The notes under the pieces are model-generated. The model saw only the letters and a program-made list of their open reading frames with translations. It was not told the origin of the DNA and ran no database searches. A stretch of 64,000 nt of DNA from Candidatus Saccharibacteria bacterium UBA6175 (GTDB lineage Bacteria; Patescibacteriota; Saccharimonadia; Saccharimonadales; Saccharimonadaceae). The translations under genes were made by a program, and so were the position numbers. The DNA lies in the NCBI GenBank assembly GCA_002422915.1, contig DITV01000004.1, forward strand, positions 168,825-232,824. The letters are read 5' to 3'. Position 1 is the stretch's first letter; the number at the start of each line of letters is the position of its first letter. Positions 60,014 to 64,000 of the stretch are shown here, piece by piece.

Positions 60014-60493
60014 ATGAGAATACTAGGCATCGACCCAGGCACTGGCATCCTTGGCTTTGGCGTGGTTGATATGCACGCCCAAAAAACGACCATGGTTGAT
60101 GCCGGCGTCATTCGCACGCCACCACACACCGCCCATGACGAGCGCTTGGAAGAAATCTACGATGCCTTGACGGAGATCATCGCCGAAACCAAGCCAGACA
60201 TGGTGTCGATTGAAAAACTCTTTTTTAGTAAAAACATCACCACCGCGATGACTGTATCGGAGGCAAGGGGAGTGGTGGTGCTGGCTGCTCGCAAAGCCAG
60301 GCTGCCAATTCATGAATACACACCAATGCAAATCAAGCAAAGCCTGACAGGATACGGTAAGGCCGACAAGAAGCAGGTGCAAGAAATGGTCCGCATGCAA
60401 CTTGGTCTCAAAGAAGTGCCAAAGCCCGATGACTGTGCCGACGCGCTGGCGGCCGCCATCACGCACGGGCTAATGTCACGCACACAATCCTAA
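60014..60493 (+). CDS. ruvC: Holliday junction resolvase RuvC
   Basis: Start ATG 60014 (MRILGIDPGTG), with TATACT 6 nt upstream; the upstream GTG frame adds unrelated residues. 159 residues with the RNase H-fold acids: Asp in GIDPGTG, Glu in VSIEKLFF, and the terminal DDCADALAAAITH pair. It cuts Holliday junctions made by RuvAB migration. ruvA follows 22 bp later with its own CATAAT. Confidence 0.95.
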   Translation: MRILGIDPGTGILGFGVVDMHAQKTTMVDAGVIRTPPHTAHDERLEEIYDALTEIIAETKPDMVSIEKLFFSKNITTAMTVSEARGVVVLAARKARLPIHEYTPMQIKQSLTGYGKADKKQVQEMVRMQLGLKEVPKPDDCADALAAAITHGLMSRTQS

Positions 60494-60515
60494 AGAATGT
60501 GTCATAATTAAGCAT

Positions 60516-61091
60516 ATGATTGCTCATGTCTCTGGTATTGTGGCCGAAAAGTTTGCTCATTCTGTGATAATCGATGTTCACGATGTTGGATATGAAGTCC
60601 AAGTGCCACTCAATGATTTTGACGAAGCGCTCCTGGGCGAAAAGACCAAGCTCTACACGTATCATCATATCCGCGAACAAGCCCAAGAGCTGTATGGCTT
60701 CTCGTCGCTCGCCGCTAAGAAACTGTTCGAACTACTGATAACCGTTCAGGGAGTTGGTCCGAAGGCGGCTCTCGCAATTCTGAGCCTTGGTGACAGTGAA
60801 ACGGTCCGCAACGCCATCGCCAATAGCGATAGCGGCTTTATTGCGAAGGCGACTGGCGTTGGACGAAAGACGGCAGATCGCGTTGTCGTTGATCTTTCCG
60901 ATAAGGTAGGTCTTGCGGTGGCGATCGCACATAGCAGCGGTGTCTCGGCCACTCCAGCGGGTGACGAAGCACTTGAGGCGCTGATGGCGCTTGGCTTCAC
61001 ACTCAATGACGCGATGGGCGCACTCGAGTCGGTTCCAAAAAATCTACCAACCGCCGAACGGGTGACGCAAGCCCTCCGGAGTGCAGCGTAA
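60516..61091 (+). CDS. ruvA: Holliday junction DNA helicase subunit RuvA
   Basis: 191 residues: OB-fold (MIAHVSGIVAEK...IIDVHDVGYEVQVPL), two HhH motifs (LLITVQGVGPKAALAIL, IAKATGVGRKTADRVVVDL) and a C-terminal helical domain (LEALMALGF) that contacts RuvB. CATAAT lies 7 nt before the ATG. The stop overlaps ruvB by one base. Confidence 0.95.
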   Translation: MIAHVSGIVAEKFAHSVIIDVHDVGYEVQVPLNDFDEALLGEKTKLYTYHHIREQAQELYGFSSLAAKKLFELLITVQGVGPKAALAILSLGDSETVRNAIANSDSGFIAKATGVGRKTADRVVVDLSDKVGLAVAIAHSSGVSATPAGDEALEALMALGFTLNDAMGALESVPKNLPTAERVTQALRSAA

Positions 61092-62092
61092 TGGCAATCG
61101 AACGGATCGTCGATACCAGTCATCCGATTGAAGACGAAGACGAAAGCCTCATTGAGGTCACACTCAGGCCTCATTCATTTGACGAATATGTTGGCCAGGA
61201 TCGTCTTAAGAAGAATCTGCGTCTGGCGATTGATGCAGCGAAAAAGCGCGCTGAACCACTCGACCACATTCTGTTGTACGGGCCTCCTGGCCTCGGCAAG
61301 ACAACGATGGCGATGGTAATTGCCCACGAAATGGGTGCCGCGATTCGCATTACGTCCGGTCCTGCCATCGAGAAGCCGGGTGACCTTGCGAGTATTCTCA
61401 CCAATCTTCAAGACGGCGACATTCTGTTCATCGATGAAATTCACCGTCTCAGCCGAACCGTTGAAGAAGTGCTCTATTCAGCCATGGAAGACTACAAGCT
61501 TGATATTATGATTGGTAAAGGTCCAGCAGCGCGAAGTGTTCGCCTTGACCTACCAAAGTTTACCGTGATTGGCGCAACCACTCGCACAGGTGCACTCGCA
61601 GCACCGCTACGTGATCGCTTTGGCCACATCTATCGTCTCGAATTTTACGACCCATCTGAAATCAGCAAGATTATTAGTCGTGCTGCGGCGATCCTTGGCA
61701 GCACCATTCACGATGATGCAGCCGAAATGCTTTCGACTCGTGCTCGACTTACCCCCCGCATCGCCAATCGTCTGCTCAAACGTGTTCGCGACTATGCTGA
61801 CGTCAATGGTGACGGCATTATCGATACGGTCATCACGACACAAGCATTGGCGCTGCTTGAGGTTGACGAGCTTGGGCTTGATGCCGGCGATCGCAACCTT
61901 TTGAAGCACATGATTGAACATTATGGCGACAACCCGGTGGGTCTCACGACACTCGCGGCATTAACGGGCGACGAAGCAACCACGATTGAAGATTTCTATG
62001 AACCATACCTGTTACAAATTGGCTTTATTGAGCGTACTCCTCGTGGCCGACGCGTCACACCCAGGGCTCGAAAACATATAAAACTGGTATAA
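61091..62092 (+). CDS. ruvB: Holliday junction DNA helicase RuvB
   Basis: 333 residues, AAA+ ATPase with Walker A GPPGLGKTT, Walker B ILFIDEIHRL, sensor ATTRTGAL and RDRFGHIYRLEFY arginine region, then a winged helix. It drives branch migration together with RuvA. Its stop is 10 bp before the PH-protein start. Confidence 0.95.
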   Translation: MAIERIVDTSHPIEDEDESLIEVTLRPHSFDEYVGQDRLKKNLRLAIDAAKKRAEPLDHILLYGPPGLGKTTMAMVIAHEMGAAIRITSGPAIEKPGDLASILTNLQDGDILFIDEIHRLSRTVEEVLYSAMEDYKLDIMIGKGPAARSVRLDLPKFTVIGATTRTGALAAPLRDRFGHIYRLEFYDPSEISKIISRAAAILGSTIHDDAAEMLSTRARLTPRIANRLLKRVRDYADVNGDGIIDTVITTQALALLEVDELGLDAGDRNLLKHMIEHYGDNPVGLTTLAALTGDEATTIEDFYEPYLLQIGFIERTPRGRRVTPRARKHIKLV

Positions 62093-62102
62093 TACACGTA
62101 AT

Positions 62103-62906
62103 ATGAATCCATCCGACACTCCTCAGCCACATGATCCGTATCAGCAGCCAGTTGCGTATGATGCTGAAGGGCGTCCGCTCTACGCCCACCCACCTGCTAA
62201 TGGCGCACCCACCGCGTCACCCCAGCAAGTGACGCAGCCAGTCGCGTCTGACGACAAGTCGCCTTCGGTTGTGCAAATGATTCGCCCGATTGAACCACCA
62301 AAACAAGAAGTAAGCGCTGAGGCGCAAGCCCGTCATGAAGAATCTCGAAAAAAGTACCCAACACTTAATTTAAGTGAAGGCGAGTATGTCGTTCGTGCCA
62401 TGCACCGCCACCCGATTGGACTTTTTCTTCCTATCTTTATGGGAACGCTGTTGCTCGCCCTTGCCCTCATCTTACTCACGAACTATGATCTTGTCGCTGA
62501 GTATTTTGATCTTCGTGGGACTGCCGCAGAGCCAGCATCGATTTTCCTACCAGTCATTCTATTTTGTGTGCTTGTAGGACTGGGTATGTACGTGGCCTAC
62601 TATGTCTATTTCAACAACAAATTCTTCCTGACTAACGAAAGCGTTATTCAAGAGATTCAGGATAGTATCTTCTCGAAGCATGAGCAGACGGTCAGCCTAG
62701 GTAACATCGAAGATGCAAGTTATTTGCAAACAAACATTATTCAACATTTGTTCCACTACGGCTCTGTTCGCTTAAGCACCGAAGGTGACGAAACCACCTA
62801 CCGTTTTACTTTTGTCGCAAACCCAAAAGAACACATAGCGACGCTGAATAATGCAGTCGAAGCGTTCAAGCTGGGACGCCCGGTTGATATCGATCCGAAA
62901 TACTAG
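62103..62906 (+). CDS. bPH2-domain membrane protein
   Basis: 267 residues: a Pro/Gln-rich cytoplasmic head (about 1-90), two helices (about 103-125 and 143-168), then a PH-like domain (NNKFFLTNESVIQEIQDSIFSKHEQTVSLGNIED) typical of bacterial bPH2 (YdbS/YdbT) proteins. TATAAT lies 9 nt before the ATG. Function in bacteria is uncertain; membrane-stress and lipid roles are proposed. Confidence 0.75.
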   Translation: MNPSDTPQPHDPYQQPVAYDAEGRPLYAHPPANGAPTASPQQVTQPVASDDKSPSVVQMIRPIEPPKQEVSAEAQARHEESRKKYPTLNLSEGEYVVRAMHRHPIGLFLPIFMGTLLLALALILLTNYDLVAEYFDLRGTAAEPASIFLPVILFCVLVGLGMYVAYYVYFNNKFFLTNESVIQEIQDSIFSKHEQTVSLGNIEDASYLQTNIIQHLFHYGSVRLSTEGDETTYRFTFVANPKEHIATLNNAVEAFKLGRPVDIDPKY

Positions 62907-63298
62907 TTTTTACGCTGTGTTTTGACGTAGTCGGCTTCGTTTTCGAGTGAAGTCCTGAGCGTATAGGCGGTACACTTATCGTCGATACAATTAGCCGGCT
63001 CATAGCGATACTCACTGGTTGATTCACCTAGCTTGACGTTGTTTGTATCAGTAAATAACGCTGGATCGACTGACGGGAGGTTGGTTTCATTTATGGTGCG
63101 GGGGTAGTAATTATTTTGCTTGAAGAACACTTCTTCGAGACTGTAGTACATTGCGTTAACCGCGGTCTTTCGTTGGCCATCCCGCGCAGCTACTTCAAGA
63201 TTGTTTTTCTGGACGAAGAAAAGGATGCTGGCAAATATAAGCACGGTCACCACAACGAGCACTTCAACAACGGTAAACCCACGAGACTTTGTATTCAT
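62903..63298 (-). CDS. Type IV pilin-like (prepilin) protein
   Basis: 131 residues with a prepilin leader: MNTKSRG then FTVVEVLVVVTVLIFASILF, the class III signal with Gly before Phe and Glu at +5, cut by PilD. The rest is a pseudopilin-size domain with NCIDDKC near the end. It implies a type IV pilus, as known in Saccharibacteria; no other pilus gene is in the window. Divergent from recA. Confidence 0.85.
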   Translation of the reverse strand: MNTKSRGFTVVEVLVVVTVLIFASILFFVQKNNLEVAARDGQRKTAVNAMYYSLEEVFFKQNNYYPRTINETNLPSVDPALFTDTNNVKLGESTSEYRYEPANCIDDKCTAYTLRTSLENEADYVKTQRKN

Positions 63299-63365
63299 AC
63301 TTCTGATTATAGCAAATTAAGAATTGCCCACGTATAATAAGTGGTGAAATAAAGAGAGGGAATAT

Positions 63366-64000
63366 ATGGCAGCCAAGAAATCAGACAAGACCGACGCTCC
63401 AGTCAGGCCAATCGCAAGTGAAGGGAAACTCAAGGCACTCGGCCTCGCGCAAGAGCAAATCAACAAGCAATTTGGTGACGGTGCAATTCGTCGCCTTGGT
63501 GATACGCAGACGATTGACGTCGAGCTCATTAGTAGTGGAGCACTCAGTCTCGACCTTGCGCTTGGCGGCGGATATCCAAAGGGTCGTATTATTGAGATTT
63601 ACGGACCCGAATCATCTGGTAAGACAACTCTTACGCTGCACGCCATCGCTGAAATTCAAAAACAGGGCGGTACGGCTGCGTTTGTCGATGCCGAGCATGC
63701 GCTTGACCCTGCCTATGCGCGCCGACTTGGTGTGGATACCGACAACCTACTGGTTGCCCAGCCAGATAACGGCGAGCAGGCGCTTGAGATTGTTGAAACG
63801 CTGGTACGATCAAGTGCAGTAGATCTTGTTGTTGTCGACTCAGTTGCCGCACTTGTCCCGCAGGCTGAAATTGAAGGTGAGATGGGAGATAGCCATATGG
63901 GGCTGCAAGCCCGCTTGATGAGTCAGGCGCTGCGTAAGCTGACGGGAATTATTAATAAGAGTAATACAATCGTCATTTTCATTAACCAAATTCGTATGAA
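63366..64000 (+). CDS. recA: Recombinase RecA, N-terminal part (runs off the right edge)
   Basis: The frame from ATG 63366 runs 211 codons to the window edge. It has KALGLAQEQINKQFGDGAI, Walker A GPESSGKTT, EHALDPAYARRLGVD, Walker B LVVVDSVAALVP and MGDSHMGLQARLMSQALRKL, as in full-length RecA. GAGAGGGA sits 5 nt before the ATG; TATAAT is at about 30 nt. Confidence 0.95.
   Translation, partial: MAAKKSDKTDAPVRPIASEGKLKALGLAQEQINKQFGDGAIRRLGDTQTIDVELISSGALSLDLALGGGYPKGRIIEIYGPESSGKTTLTLHAIAEIQKQGGTAAFVDAEHALDPAYARRLGVDTDNLLVAQPDNGEQALEIVETLVRSSAVDLVVVDSVAALVPQAEIEGEMGDSHMGLQARLMSQALRKLTGIINKSNTIVIFINQIRM

Overview
The window looks like chromosomal DNA of a Candidatus Saccharibacteria (TM7, Patescibacteria/CPR) member. 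This rests on gene content and layout, not on a 16S gene: a YebC / lamin-tail surface protein / RuvC-RuvA-RuvB / PH-domain / prepilin / RecA run at the right end, tiny conserved CPR-style basic proteins, an archaeal-type AspRS, sortases beside long secreted proteins, a cell-wall set (MurC, PBP1-like, VanX-like and beta-lactamase-like proteins), many hypothetical membrane proteins, and no amino-acid or nucleotide biosynthesis pathway. GC is mid-range with a few richer patches.

Layout. 1-3257: secreted proteins and a sortase. 3275-5469: tRNA-Asn, YHYH protein, Nudix. 5476-9490: a histidine-centred block made of a T-box leader that reads as tRNA-His specific, the VanX-like dipeptidase it controls by occluding the ribosome binding site, then a GC-richer insert with a GNAT enzyme, a CntK-like histidine racemase and a HisRS paralogue. 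9522-10963: HD hydrolase and a frameshifted CYTH protein. 11051-17270: giant lectin/GLUG surface protein with its own sortase, GNAT, rhodanese, glycosyltransferase. 18129-19969: phosphoesterase pair with a phage-like look. 19996-27381: beta-lactamase-like protein, reductase, second HisRS, PBP, DedA. 27378-30710: an abnormal junction where a secreted-protein gene and atpA truncate each other, followed by atpH, atpF and a membrane protein. 31147-44028: DsbA-like, CBS, AspRS, MsrA, MutY, MurC, MFS, ABC exporter. 44044-49589: TetR pair, hydrolase, tRNA-Ile2, FtsB-like, DEAD helicase, tRNA-fMet. 49656-57696: cysteine-less flavoprotein, ATP-cone, small gene, broken prolyl aminopeptidase, tRNA-Met, Y-family polymerase. 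57744-64000: YebC, lamin-tail, RuvCAB, PH protein, prepilin, RecA (cut by the window end).

The strongest candidate for something new is the histidine block. The T-box specifier hairpin carries CAC, and its acceptor-pairing bulge is UGGG, which fits the C73 discriminator peculiar to bacterial tRNA-His. The regulated gene is a zinc D,D-dipeptidase-like enzyme, and next door lie a histidine racemase homologue and a second HisRS. A simple reading is a starvation-induced route from D-configured peptides to L-His, but that is inference.

A second window-wide pattern is promoter architecture: over twenty genes carry TATAAT/TATACT hexamers 6-8 nt before the start codon, as expected for leaderless mRNAs. 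At least two genes carry single-base deletions, and the atpA junction may be a mis-assembly, so the sequence probably contains some assembly errors.
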